From Dyella caseinilytica (GTDB taxonomy: Bacteria > Pseudomonadota > Gammaproteobacteria > Xanthomonadales > Rhodanobacteraceae): DNA of 64,000 bases. The notes below the pieces were generated by a model that had not been told where the DNA came from, searched no databases, and saw only the letters and a program-made list of their open reading frames with translations. Both the position numbers and the translations under genes were made by a program. The stretch spans positions 3,906,001 through 3,970,000 of the forward strand of contig NZ_CP064030.1 of assembly GCF_016865235.1 (NCBI RefSeq), written 5' to 3'. Below, piece by piece: positions 16,521 to 25,113 of the stretch; position 1 is the first letter of the stretch, and each line of letters begins with the position of its first letter.

Positions 16521-17560
16521 GCCGGCGTGCCCTCCTTTTCAGCCAGGGCCTTTGCCCGCTGTTCGAGCTGAGCCTGAGCCATCTTCTGCATGATTCGGCG
16601 CACGCGCGTAAGACCAGCATCGTGTGCATAGAGGAATTCATGATCGCGCGCATCGGCTGCCATGCCTTCGAGGATCAAGCGATCCTGCTCAAGCACCTCC
16701 CAGTGCAGCTTTTCCAAGCGATTGCGGTACATGAAGCGCCACGTATCACGCTGCCATCCCTGCACTTTGCGGATGCGCCAGAAGAACACGCGGCAATGAT
16801 GCTCATCGACTGGTACGACCAAGCCTACGATCCAGAACGGACCACCCGGCCCGAACTGCTGGCGGTAGGGAATGGACAAGCGCAACCAGAACGTACCGCT
16901 GTGGCCAAACTCCACCCAATCGAAGTTGACGCCGCGCTGCCCGGTCTTTTCGAACAGGAAGCCATGATTGGTTGGCACAATCTGCATTTCCGCGCTGCGA
17001 TCGCCATCGGCCATCGAGTGCGACGCCGCATGCAGGTACGCGCCGTGCATGGGGTCCATGACGTTGTCGATGGCGTATTCGTAACCACATTTCCAGGCTG
17101 CTGTGCAAAGGAAGTGGCTGTATTGCTCGGTATCCTCGAGTTCGGCCGGCAGGGTCAGTTCCGTCGCCTCCGATTGCTCGCTGGCCGCGAAATAGAGAAA
17201 CACCGCTCCGTGACGCTCCTGTACTGGATACGAGCGTATACATTTGGCACCCACCAATGGGCAGGTGTTGACGGCCGGTACATCCTTGACCACGCCATCG
17301 GTGCCGACTTCCACACCGTGATACCAGCAGGCCACGCGATCACCGAGATTCCATCCCATCGAAAGACGCGCGCCGCGATGCGGGCAGCGATCCTCCAGTG
17401 CATGCACCTGACCTTGAGCGTCACGCCAAAGCACGATGTTTTCACCCAGCCGGGTGATGCCAAGCGGCGCGCTTGAAACTTCCCAGCTCGCCACGACCGG
17501 GTACCAAAGATCGCGCAACCCCTGGCGCAGATAAGCACCGACTTCCGCCTTGCTAGCCAT
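16517..17560 (-). CDS. Rieske non-heme iron oxygenase, alpha subunit
   Basis: A 347-aa alpha subunit. The N-terminal Rieske domain has C59-x-H61 (RCPHRGA) and C78-x2-H81 (ACWYHG). The catalytic domain has the mononuclear iron signature D169-x2-H172-x4-H177 (NVMDPMHGAYLHAAS), with D169 as the bridging Asp. It resembles the alpha-only (phenoxybenzoate/vanillate/toluenesulfonate type) group. No beta subunit is encoded nearby, so an alpha3 oligomer is likely. It hydroxylates or dihydroxylates the aromatic substrate using electrons from the ferredoxin and reductase of this operon. The start at 17560 (MASKAEVGAY) has GGAGG about 8 nt upstream; a longer reading to 17947 overlaps the next gene and is not family-like. 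Confidence 0.93.
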   Translation of the reverse strand: MASKAEVGAYLRQGLRDLWYPVVASWEVSSAPLGITRLGENIVLWRDAQGQVHALEDRCPHRGARLSMGWNLGDRVACWYHGVEVGTDGVVKDVPAVNTCPLVGAKCIRSYPVQERHGAVFLYFAASEQSEATELTLPAELEDTEQYSHFLCTAAWKCGYEYAIDNVMDPMHGAYLHAASHSMADGDRSAEMQIVPTNHGFLFEKTGQRGVNFDWVEFGHSGTFWLRLSIPYRQQFGPGGPFWIVGLVVPVDEHHCRVFFWRIRKVQGWQRDTWRFMYRNRLEKLHWEVLEQDRLILEGMAADARDHEFLYAHDAGLTRVRRIMQKMAQAQLEQRAKALAEKEGTPA

Positions 17561-17589
17561 GCCTGTATTCCTCCAGATTCCCTTCGCGA

Positions 17590-17895
17590 TCAGTAGCCAA
17601 GGCTTGCCATGGCCGAGCAGAACGAGCTTTCCGTCCATGCGTGGCCACTGTGATCGTGCATGCCGAGTGCATTGAGTCGTGCGACTACGTCGCTCAGTTC
17701 CAACGCACCTTGTCCGAATACTTGCTCCAGCGCCTCGACAAGCTGCTGCTCGTATTCGCTGGGTTCGCGTGCACGGGTCTGCCAGACCATGTTTTCCCAT
17801 TGACCGACGGCTTCGATCGAACCGGCACCTGGCGTCGACACTGGCGTCTGGCGCTGCCAAGTTTTGAGATACGTATTGAATGCTTGCTGCGTCAT
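17590..17895 (-). CDS. Small helical HTH-like protein of the oxygenase operon
   Basis: A 101-aa protein with no transmembrane segment, encoded between the ferredoxin and the oxygenase alpha subunit. The N-terminal third is extended (NTYLKTWQRQTPVSTPGAG). Two helical stretches follow (YEQQLVEALEQVFG, LSDVVARLNALG) and then a Trp-containing segment (AWTESSFCSAMASLGY). This fits the recombinase-like helix-turn-helix small proteins that sit beside Rieske oxygenases, but I know of no tested function. It begins at the ATGA overlap with the ferredoxin stop and ends 29 nt before the alpha subunit. That is where a beta subunit would be expected in other systems. It is too small for a beta subunit, so it may be an assembly or regulatory partner. 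Confidence 0.75.
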   Translation of the reverse strand: MTQQAFNTYLKTWQRQTPVSTPGAGSIEAVGQWENMVWQTRAREPSEYEQQLVEALEQVFGQGALELSDVVARLNALGMHDHSGHAWTESSFCSAMASLGY

Positions 17896-18230
17896 GCGGC
17901 TGCCTCTTCCTTGGCTTGCAATGCGGCGGTATCGATCTGCACATCATCGCCGTGCAAACGCAATGGATAGGTCAGCAGATCCCGTCCACCTGGTTCGCGT
18001 AGACAGCGACCGCTGCGGATGTCGAATACGGCCTCGTGCAACGGGCACTCGACCTTGCCATCTTCCACGAAGCCTTGGCTCAACAGGGCGTAGGCATGCG
18101 GGCAAACGTTTTCGATAGCGAAATAATCACCATCGACCAGGAAAACACCGATTTCTTTACCAGCGACTTTCACGCCAAATGGGTATTCCTCACGCACTTG
18201 CGATCTGCTGCAAATCGTCTCCCAACTCAT
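17892..18230 (-). CDS. Rieske-type [2Fe-2S] ferredoxin
   Basis: A 112-aa single Rieske domain with cluster ligands C43-x-H45 (NVCPHAYALL) and C62-x2-H65 (VECPLHEAVFD). This is the BphA3/NdoA-like soluble electron carrier between the FAD reductase and the oxygenase alpha subunit. The preceding GxxFxIxNVCPH phrase and the following FDIRSGRC are typical. It is the first gene of the long operon; about 600 bp of non-coding sequence lie upstream. Its stop overlaps the start of the small HTH-like gene. Confidence 0.93.
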   Translation of the reverse strand: MSWETICSRSQVREEYPFGVKVAGKEIGVFLVDGDYFAIENVCPHAYALLSQGFVEDGKVECPLHEAVFDIRSGRCLREPGGRDLLTYPLRLHGDDVQIDTAALQAKEEAAA

Positions 18231-18761
18231 GTACGCCCCTTCAATGTTCGATGCACATATTTCACTGGTGAAACTTCGTTATCACGACAGAAACTTGAGC
18301 TGACGTTATGCCGCCCATGGATAAATGTGCAAGCGAATAAGTGGACAAAAATGGTCGCGAAAGCAGAACATCGTGATGAACACAAACATGGCAAGAACGA
18401 AATGTTCACAATGTTTCGTTGCAACACACGTGCGAAGAAAGATGACGAATGACCTCCGTGAATGCACCGTACAGAGCCGCTACAACGCATTACCGCTACG
18501 CAACAGCATGTCGAAAAAACATGCAAGACTGCCGGCAGATATCACAAGAACTGCAAGTGTTAGATTACGACCTCTGAGAATACGACCTAATCATTTAGCA
18601 TCAAATGACTTACATATCGCTCAACATTCACTGAGGAATGAATTAAGTTTTCCCTGCAAAAGAACAGGGAAGTTCGGGACGAAGCGGCGCAAAGCACCCG
18701 ATTTCGGCAAAACTTAGCCAAGACGAATCTACAATGTGGTGGCAGTTGTCGAAAGACGCGC
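18231..18761. promoter_or_regulatory. Promoter/operator region of the catabolic operon
   Basis: This non-coding, visibly AT-richer stretch precedes the operon's first gene (ferredoxin, start 18230). Two inverted repeats could be operators. TTTCAC-TG-GTGAAA (18260-18273) lies about 30 bp upstream of the start codon. AACGAAA-N11-TTTCGTT (18396-18420) lies further up. IclR proteins bind short palindromes of this kind, so these are candidate sites for the operon's own regulator; that is inference. Short open frames here have no coding character. Confidence 0.5.
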
Positions 18762-18790
18762 AAAAGAAAAGCCGGCGAAGTACCGCCGGC
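18762..18790 (-). terminator. Rho-independent terminator of maeB
   Basis: An inverted repeat GCCGGCG/CGCCGGC (18771-18790, loop AAGTAC) is followed on the minus strand by TTTTCTTTT (18762-18770). It lies 43 nt beyond the maeB stop. Confidence 0.85.
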
Positions 18791-18832
18791 TTGCGTCTTC
18801 AACATTAGCCGCACCAAATGCGGTGCAGTGCC

Positions 18833-21118
18833 TTAATCCTTTTCGAGCTGTCCGCGGATTTGCGCATCAACGGCTGCAATGGCGGTCATATTCACTACGC
18901 GCCGCACCGTGGACGACGGCGTGAGAATGTGTGCAGGCTTGTCCACGCCCATCAGGATTGGCCCAATCGCCACACCATCGGTCATCACGCGCACGAGGTT
19001 GTAGGCAATGTTGGCGGCGTCGAGATTGGGCATCACGTACAGATTGGCGCGGCCACTCAGTGTGGTGTTCGGGAAGATGCGCTGACGCAACGCTTCGTCC
19101 CACGCTGTATCGGCCTGCATTTCACCATCAACCTCTAGCTTTGGCGCACGTGCCTTGAGGATCTTGTAGACCTCACGCATCTTGGCTGCGCTGGCATTCT
19201 CGTGGCTGCCATAGTTGGAATGCGACAACAAAGCCACCTTGGGCTCGATACCGAACAGCTTGAGGCGATACGTCGCCTGCAGCGTGGCCTCGGCAATCTG
19301 CTCGGCGCTGGGGTCGCACTGCACATGAGTATCCAGGAAGAACCAGGTGCCCTTGTCGTTGATCACGCCGCTCATCGCCGATGTGCACGACACACCCGGA
19401 TCCAGGCCGAACACGCTACGGATGTAACCCAGTTTCTTGTGGTAACGACCGACCAGACCGGAAATCATTGCATCGGCCTCGCCGCGCTCCACCATGATCG
19501 CCGCGATCAGGGTGGGACGTGAACGCAGCAGATTTTTCGCCGCCGCCGGCGAGACCCCGCGGCGCTCGGTCAGCGCGTGATAATGCTGCCAATATTCGTT
19601 AAAGCGCGGATCGTCGTTGATGTTGGTCAGTTCGAAATCGACACCTGCGCGCATGCGCAGGCCCATACGCTGGATTCGCGTCTCGATCACGTCCGGACGG
19701 CCGATCAGGATCGGGTAAGCGAGCTTTTCATCGATCACCGTTTGCACGGCGCGCAGTACGGTTTCTTCCTCGCCTTCGGCGTACACCACGCGCTTGCGGT
19801 CGGTGCGTGCACGCTCGTAGATCGGCTTCATGATGTAGCCGGTGCGGTAAATGAACTGCGCCAGCTTCTCGATGTACGCGTTCATGTCCGTGATCGGACG
19901 CGTAGCCACGCCCGACTCCATCGCGGCCACGGCAACGGCCGGAGCCAGCATCACCAGCAGGCGCGGATCAAATGGACGCGGAATCAGGTACTCCGCACCG
20001 AAGGTCGGCGGGTCGCCGGCGTATGCGCTGGCAAGATCGCCGGACTCCATCTGGGCCAGCGCGGCGATGGCGTGCACGCAAGCCAGCTTCATGGCTTCAT
20101 TGATGCCGGTAGCGCCTACATCCAGCGCACCGCGGAAGATGTAGGGGAAGCACAGCGCGTTATTGACCTGGTTCGGGTAATCCGAGCGGCCGGTGGCGAT
20201 GATGCAATCCGGGCGAACCTTCTTGGCGTCTTCCGGCAGGATTTCGGGGTTGGGATTGGCCAGGGCGAGGATGATCGGCTTGTCCGCCATGCTCGCAACC
20301 ATCTCTGGCTTGAGCACGCCTCCGGCCGACAGACCCAGGAAGATGTCCGCACCTTCAACGATTTCAGCCAGCGTGCGCGCCTTGGTGTCGCGCGCATAGC
20401 GCTGCTTGTCCGGATCCATCTGATCGCGACCGGTGTAGAGCACACCTTCGCGATCGAACGCCAGGATGTGCTCAGGCTTCAAGCCCAGCGCGACCAACAT
20501 GTCCAGACAGGCAATGCCTGCTGCACCGGCACCGGCTGTGGCCAGCTTCACGTCTTCGATGTTCTTGCCGACCACTTTGAGCGCATTGACGATGGCGGCG
20601 CCAACGATGATCGCGGTGCCGTGCTGATCATCGTGGAAAACCGGGATCTTCATCCGCTCGCGCAGCTTGCGCTCGACGATGAAGCACTCCGGCGCCTTGA
20701 TGTCTTCCAGGTTGATACCGCCGAAGGTGGGCTCCATCGCGGCGATGATGTCCACCAGCTTGTCCGGATCGCGCTCGGCCAGTTCGATATCGAACACGTC
20801 GATACCGGCGAACTTCTGGAACAACACGCCCTTGCCTTCCATCACCGGCTTGCCGGCCAGCGGACCGATGTCACCCAGGCCCAGCACCGCGGTGCCGTTG
20901 GTGATCACCGCCACCAGATTGGAGCGCGCGGTGTATTCGCTGGCGCTCTGCGGATCTTCCACGATCGCCTCGCAGGCATAGGCCACACCCGGCGAGTACG
21001 CCAGCGACAGATCACGCTGGGTGATCAGCGAGGTGGTCGGCGAGACCTTGATCTTGCCGGGGCGCGGCAGGCGGTGGTAGTCGAGTGCGGCTTTGCGGAA
21101 GTCGTCAGAATGGGCCAT
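18833..21118 (-). CDS. maeB: NADP-dependent malic enzyme (malic domain fused to phosphotransacetylase-like domain)
   Basis: A 761-aa protein of MaeB length (E. coli 759). The N-terminal malic enzyme domain has SLAYSPGVA, the catalytic-region phrase FHDDQHGTAIIVGA, and the NAD(P) loop GAGAAGIACLDML. The C-terminal phosphotransacetylase-like domain (from about residue 430) has AEGEEETVLRA and DPGVSCTSAMSG. It converts malate to pyruvate, CO2 and NADPH, with the C-terminal domain acting in allosteric regulation by acetyl-CoA. I place the start at 21118 (MAHSDDFRKAAL) to match the family; an in-frame ATG at 21163 would add 15 residues and cannot be excluded. It appears to be a single-gene unit. 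Confidence 0.95.
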   Translation of the reverse strand: MAHSDDFRKAALDYHRLPRPGKIKVSPTTSLITQRDLSLAYSPGVAYACEAIVEDPQSASEYTARSNLVAVITNGTAVLGLGDIGPLAGKPVMEGKGVLFQKFAGIDVFDIELAERDPDKLVDIIAAMEPTFGGINLEDIKAPECFIVERKLRERMKIPVFHDDQHGTAIIVGAAIVNALKVVGKNIEDVKLATAGAGAAGIACLDMLVALGLKPEHILAFDREGVLYTGRDQMDPDKQRYARDTKARTLAEIVEGADIFLGLSAGGVLKPEMVASMADKPIILALANPNPEILPEDAKKVRPDCIIATGRSDYPNQVNNALCFPYIFRGALDVGATGINEAMKLACVHAIAALAQMESGDLASAYAGDPPTFGAEYLIPRPFDPRLLVMLAPAVAVAAMESGVATRPITDMNAYIEKLAQFIYRTGYIMKPIYERARTDRKRVVYAEGEEETVLRAVQTVIDEKLAYPILIGRPDVIETRIQRMGLRMRAGVDFELTNINDDPRFNEYWQHYHALTERRGVSPAAAKNLLRSRPTLIAAIMVERGEADAMISGLVGRYHKKLGYIRSVFGLDPGVSCTSAMSGVINDKGTWFFLDTHVQCDPSAEQIAEATLQATYRLKLFGIEPKVALLSHSNYGSHENASAAKMREVYKILKARAPKLEVDGEMQADTAWDEALRQRIFPNTTLSGRANLYVMPNLDAANIAYNLVRVMTDGVAIGPILMGVDKPAHILTPSSTVRRVVNMTAIAAVDAQIRGQLEKD

Positions 21119-21277
21119 CGGATGCGATGCAACGGTTCGGAAGTGGGAAAAATGGGCTGCCATGAGGCAATGGCAGGCATGGTAGCACCCGGGTGCCCGC
21201 CCTTTACCGCCCGCGTATGTAGGCGACTGGCTTCGTATAGCGTCGATTTAGCGCTCGCGATCTCGGATTGAGAATGG

Positions 21278-22552
21278 CTACACGCCGATGGACAGCGACT
21301 CCGCTTCCACCTTCGACATGCGGATGCGGTTGATAAACAACGAAAACGCCAACTTCCCAGCCAGCCCGTGAACGTGCTGCATCCACGGCGGCAGCCAGCG
21401 GGGCGCAGCCAGCACGCCGGAGATGAAATGCGGCTCCAGGCTCATGACATCGTGCAAGGTCAGCTTGCCGGCGAACAGATAGCGCAATAGATCCAGGCGC
21501 CGCTCCTTCAGTGCCCAGCGGAAGAAGGTATGCACATCCAGCAGGCCGGACAGGTAAACGTTGTCCTTGGCGAAGGCTGCACCACCGGTCAGCGGTACAC
21601 CACGAAACACGCGTTGCGCGGAATGGAAGCTGTCCCCGACCGACTGCCCACACCGATTGAAGAAGCGATAGACCTCGACGAAGTCCGCACCATTGAGTGC
21701 CATGTCGATGGCAAGAATACGCAAGCTGATGCGCTTGAGCCGGGCGATATCGATCGCACCCGACATCAGCTCGGCAAACACCGCCAGGCCCTCCTGCGTG
21801 GCGGTGACGCGCGGCGAGGTCCGTGCCAGCGAGGCCAGCAGCGGCTGTTCGCGTCCATTCAGGGCTGTGAGCGAATGCACGTAGGCTTCGTGATTGAGCA
21901 ACTGGTGTCGGTCGTACTGGCTGAAGCGCGTGCCACCGCGCAGCCGGATACGCGTCGCGCCTGCCGCTGCCTTGGCGGTGAGATCGTTATCGATTTCAAC
22001 CGCGATCTTGCCCGTACCGAAGAAGTCATCCAACACCTTGGCCAGATCGGCGCGCAACACTTCGGAAGAGATGTTGGCGGTGATGTCATCGTCGTGCAGG
22101 TCTGCACCAAGCTCGTCGGACAGCTCCACGAAGTAACGCGCCGCGTCCAGGTTGCTGCGATCGCTGCCGGGTATCGCATCGCCAGGCTTGCCATACAACT
22201 GGATGGAGGGCGCGGTGACGCCTTCGGTGCCGACGGCTTCCAGCATCTCCGCGGCAATCCGCCAGGACTCCGCGGTACGGCGCAGGTAGTCACCCAGTGG
22301 ATCGTCGTTGCCCGCCTCGCTTTCGATGGCGGCTAGTTCCTTGCGCACCTCTGAAAGATCAGGCGTTTTGTAGCTGACTTCGGGCAAGGCGTATTGACCC
22401 TTGCCGTACTCCTCGATCATCCGGTCTTCCAGCGATGCCGGCCAGCTCACGGTGGCGAGGATGTTGATGCCGCGCACCGCCGCCAGCAGGCGTTTGTCGA
22501 GTACGGCGTAGGGTTCCAGGCCGGCAGGAATCGCTTCGACTGGTGTGCTCAT
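21278..22552 (-). CDS. DUF1704/MATCAP-like putative zinc metallopeptidase (QEGLA motif protein)
   Basis: A 424-aa protein with H221-E222-x3-H226 (LLNHEAYVHSL) and E254 in the ATQEGLAVF motif. This is the signature of the DUF1704 family, annotated as 'flavohemoglobin expression-modulating QEGLA motif' protein. Its eukaryotic relative MATCAP is a tyrosine carboxypeptidase acting on tubulin. By analogy the two His and the QEGLA Glu would bind zinc, making this a carboxypeptidase on an unknown bacterial target. The gene follows rsgA by 24 nt on the same strand and is probably co-transcribed. There is no signal peptide, so it should be cytoplasmic. Confidence 0.85.
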   Translation of the reverse strand: MSTPVEAIPAGLEPYAVLDKRLLAAVRGINILATVSWPASLEDRMIEEYGKGQYALPEVSYKTPDLSEVRKELAAIESEAGNDDPLGDYLRRTAESWRIAAEMLEAVGTEGVTAPSIQLYGKPGDAIPGSDRSNLDAARYFVELSDELGADLHDDDITANISSEVLRADLAKVLDDFFGTGKIAVEIDNDLTAKAAAGATRIRLRGGTRFSQYDRHQLLNHEAYVHSLTALNGREQPLLASLARTSPRVTATQEGLAVFAELMSGAIDIARLKRISLRILAIDMALNGADFVEVYRFFNRCGQSVGDSFHSAQRVFRGVPLTGGAAFAKDNVYLSGLLDVHTFFRWALKERRLDLLRYLFAGKLTLHDVMSLEPHFISGVLAAPRWLPPWMQHVHGLAGKLAFSLFINRIRMSKVEAESLSIGV

Positions 22553-22576
22553 AATGGGTAGAACCTGTTCAGGGTC

Positions 22577-23632
22577 TTACTCCCGTTCGCGCGAACCGCG
22601 CGGTCCGTGCGACTTCACCACTGGCCGGGCGCCACGCTGACGACGCAGCCTGGATTCCAGCATGGTGGCCTGCTCTTCGCGTTCGTCGCGCAGCTTCAAG
22701 TAATTGCGCCAGCGTTCGGCGGAAAGCTCGCCATCGTGCAAGGCTTCCTGCACCGCGCAGCCGGGTTCGCTGCCGTGACCGCAATCGGCAAAGCGGCAGT
22801 TTTCCGCCAGCGTTTCGATGTCGGCGAACAGGTCCAGGTTTTCCTCGCCGGTGAGCTTCAGCTCGCGCATGCCGGGGGTATCGATCAGACAACCGCCGCT
22901 AGGCAACTGCAGCAGCGCACGGTAGGTGGTGGTGTGACGGCCGCGGCTGTCATGGCTGCGGACGGCCCCGGTCGCCATGCGCTCGCTGCCCAATAGCGTG
23001 TTGGTCAGGGTCGATTTGCCCGCGCCGGACGAACCCACCAGCACGGCGCTGTCGCCCAGCTTGAGGTAAGCCAGTAGCGCCGCCACGCTGGCCGGATCCT
23101 TGCCATTGATGGGATGGATCGGCGTAGCCGTGGGCAGGCGCGAACGCAGCTCCGCCACACGGGCTTCGGCGTCGTCGCGTTGGTCAAGCTTGCTCAGGAT
23201 GACCACCGGCTGTGCACCGGAGCCTTCGGTCAGGGACAAGTAGCGTTCGATGCGGGCAGGATTGAAGTCGCCATCCAGTCCCGTCAGCACCAGCACATAG
23301 TCAATGTTGGTGGCGATCACCTGGCGCTCGTAGCGCTCGCCTGCCGCGGCGCGCGACAGCACCGTACGGCGCGGCTGCACGGTAAGGATGTGCGGTGGCT
23401 TGCCGGGCTCGACCTCCACGAAATCGCCCACCGCCGGCCGCTCGGCCGGATCCAGGCTGCGCTTAAGGAAATGGCCGGCAGGCTGAGCACCGAAGGTCTG
23501 GCTGCCGTCGTGCAACTCATAGCCAGCACGGTGCTGTGCCACCACCCGTGCCAATCGCCGTCCGTCACCTGGAAGGGCGTCGCCCCGCCAGCCGATATGG
23601 CGGAGCTGTTCGATGGTCTGGGCGTCGCTCAT
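22577..23632 (-). CDS. rsgA: Ribosome small-subunit-dependent GTPase A
   Basis: A 351-aa circularly permuted GTPase. The N-terminal OB-fold is followed by G4 (ILSKLDQRDD), then G1 (GSSGAGKSTL), then G3 (DTPGMREL). The C-terminal zinc finger (CRFADCGHGSEPGC, with Cys/His ligands) completes the RsgA/YjeQ pattern. It acts in late maturation of the 30S subunit. The ATG at 23632 is the only family-consistent start. It is immediately upstream of the MATCAP-like gene. About 230 bp separate it from the divergent aminotransferase gene; that gap presumably holds both promoters. Confidence 0.96.
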   Translation of the reverse strand: MSDAQTIEQLRHIGWRGDALPGDGRRLARVVAQHRAGYELHDGSQTFGAQPAGHFLKRSLDPAERPAVGDFVEVEPGKPPHILTVQPRRTVLSRAAAGERYERQVIATNIDYVLVLTGLDGDFNPARIERYLSLTEGSGAQPVVILSKLDQRDDAEARVAELRSRLPTATPIHPINGKDPASVAALLAYLKLGDSAVLVGSSGAGKSTLTNTLLGSERMATGAVRSHDSRGRHTTTYRALLQLPSGGCLIDTPGMRELKLTGEENLDLFADIETLAENCRFADCGHGSEPGCAVQEALHDGELSAERWRNYLKLRDEREEQATMLESRLRRQRGARPVVKSHGPRGSRERE

Positions 23633-23864
23633 GGGGTTCGATTATGCCGGTAGGAATGGGGAACGGGGAATGGATAGTCGTTCCTGACGCTCGCGCCTTG
23701 CCGGAGTGAACCGGTAACCGCGGACATTCCTGCACGGCCGCCACTTGCAATCCGTCCCTCTTTTTCGCCCGATTTGGCCCCCACAGCGCCCGCACACGCT
23801 GCTAGCATCCTTCCAGAACCGGCGCTAAGCCGGGTTTTCCCCGAAGAAAAAGAGGACTCCACCG

Positions 23865-25109
23865 TTGGCCCCGATCAAACCCAGCGCGCATCTGAACGAG
23901 GTGCGTTACGAAATCCGCGGTGCACTTACCCGTCGTGCACGCGAACTGGAAGCGGCTGGCCTGCCGATCATCAAGCTCAATATCGGCAATCCCGCCCGCT
24001 ATGGCTTCACCGTGCCGGATCATTTGCGCGAAACCATCGCCGCACACCTGCACGAAAGCGAAGCCTATGGTCACGAGCAGGGCCTGGAAGAAGCGCGCGA
24101 AGCCATCGCCACGCAGCAGCGTGGACGTGGCGCGCAGCACGTGGAAGTGGAGCGCATTTTCATCGGCAACGGTGTCAGCGAGCTGATCGACCTGAGCTTG
24201 CGCGCACTGTTGCAGCCCGGTGATGAGGTGCTGCTGCCCAGCCCGGATTATCCGCTGTGGAGCGCCGCCACCATTCTCAATGGCGGCGTACCGCGCTACT
24301 ACCGCTGTCTGGCCGAAAACCGGCACATGCCGGAGCCGGAAGAAATCGAATCGCTGATCACTCCGCGCACGCGTGCGCTGGTGCTGGTCAATCCGAACAA
24401 TCCGACCGGCGCAGTCTATCCGCGCGCTTTGCTGGAACAGATCGTCGCCATCGCCGCACGTCATCGTCTGTTGCTGTTGTGCGACGAAATCTATGACGAG
24501 ATTCTCTACGACGGCACTCTCTTCCAGCCGATCGCGGAAGTTGCCGGGAATACGCCGTGCATCAGTTTTGGCGGCCTGAGCAAGGTGCATCGCGCCTGCG
24601 GTTATCGCGTGGGCTGGCTGAGCCTTTCGGGTGATCCGGCGCGCACACGCGACTACCGCGACGCGCTGCAATTGCTGGCTGCACTGCGCCTGTGTGCGAA
24701 TGTCACCGCGCAATGGGCGGTGATTCCTGCCTTGCAGGATGCGCCAACCATCGGCGCACTCACCTCGCCTGGCGGACGCCTGTACGAAGCACGCAAGGCC
24801 GTGATGGAAGGTGTCGCCGCCAGCGATTACCTGGATCTGGTCACGCCGGGTGGTGCGCTGTACGCGTTCCCACGCGTGCGCAGCGACCGCATCGCCAATT
24901 TCAGCGACGACGCGTTTGCCTTGCGTCTACTGGAAGAAGAATCGGTGCTCGTGGTGCCGGGCTCCAGCTTCAACGTTCCCACCAGCCGTCATGTACGACT
25001 GACTCTGCTGCCGCAACCTTCGCAACTGCACGAGGTGTTCCAGCGCATGGAGCGTGTACTGGAGCGCATGGCCAGCGAACAGACCTCACGCACCGCTGCG
25101 ATCGCTTAG
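23865..25109 (+). CDS. PLP-dependent class I aminotransferase (alanine-type)
   Basis: A 414-aa fold-type I aminotransferase. It has KLNIGNPARYGF near the N-terminus, the NPNNPTGAVY substrate/PLP motif, YDEILYDG, and the PLP lysine in FGGLSKVHRACGYRVGW. The C-terminal domain ends VRLTLLPQP. It is closest in style to the AlaA/AlaC alanine-pyruvate group. Translation probably begins at a TTG (23865), with AGAGGA upstream; no ATG gives a full-length N-terminus. A 4-nt gap separates it from the SGNH hydrolase gene, so the two form an operon. The amino donor and acceptor are not certain from sequence. Confidence 0.92.
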   Translation: MAPIKPSAHLNEVRYEIRGALTRRARELEAAGLPIIKLNIGNPARYGFTVPDHLRETIAAHLHESEAYGHEQGLEEAREAIATQQRGRGAQHVEVERIFIGNGVSELIDLSLRALLQPGDEVLLPSPDYPLWSAATILNGGVPRYYRCLAENRHMPEPEEIESLITPRTRALVLVNPNNPTGAVYPRALLEQIVAIAARHRLLLLCDEIYDEILYDGTLFQPIAEVAGNTPCISFGGLSKVHRACGYRVGWLSLSGDPARTRDYRDALQLLAALRLCANVTAQWAVIPALQDAPTIGALTSPGGRLYEARKAVMEGVAASDYLDLVTPGGALYAFPRVRSDRIANFSDDAFALRLLEEESVLVVPGSSFNVPTSRHVRLTLLPQPSQLHEVFQRMERVLERMASEQTSRTAAIA

Positions 25110-25113
25110 ATCC

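Noticed and set aside
4201..18230. Recent horizontal transfer of the catabolic operon as a mobile island
   Set aside because: No integrase, transposase, tRNA or flanking direct repeats are visible at either end, and codon use looks like the neighbours. Older transfer cannot be judged without comparison.
18227..18717. Short open frames (about 100-130 codons) in the operon's upstream region
   Set aside because: Cys/Ser/Phe-rich or basic translations without structure, AT-richer composition and overlap with candidate operators indicate non-coding DNA.
19577..21271. A 564-codon plus-strand open frame across maeB
   Set aside because: Antisense shadow of maeB with no family motifs and no ribosome-binding site of note.
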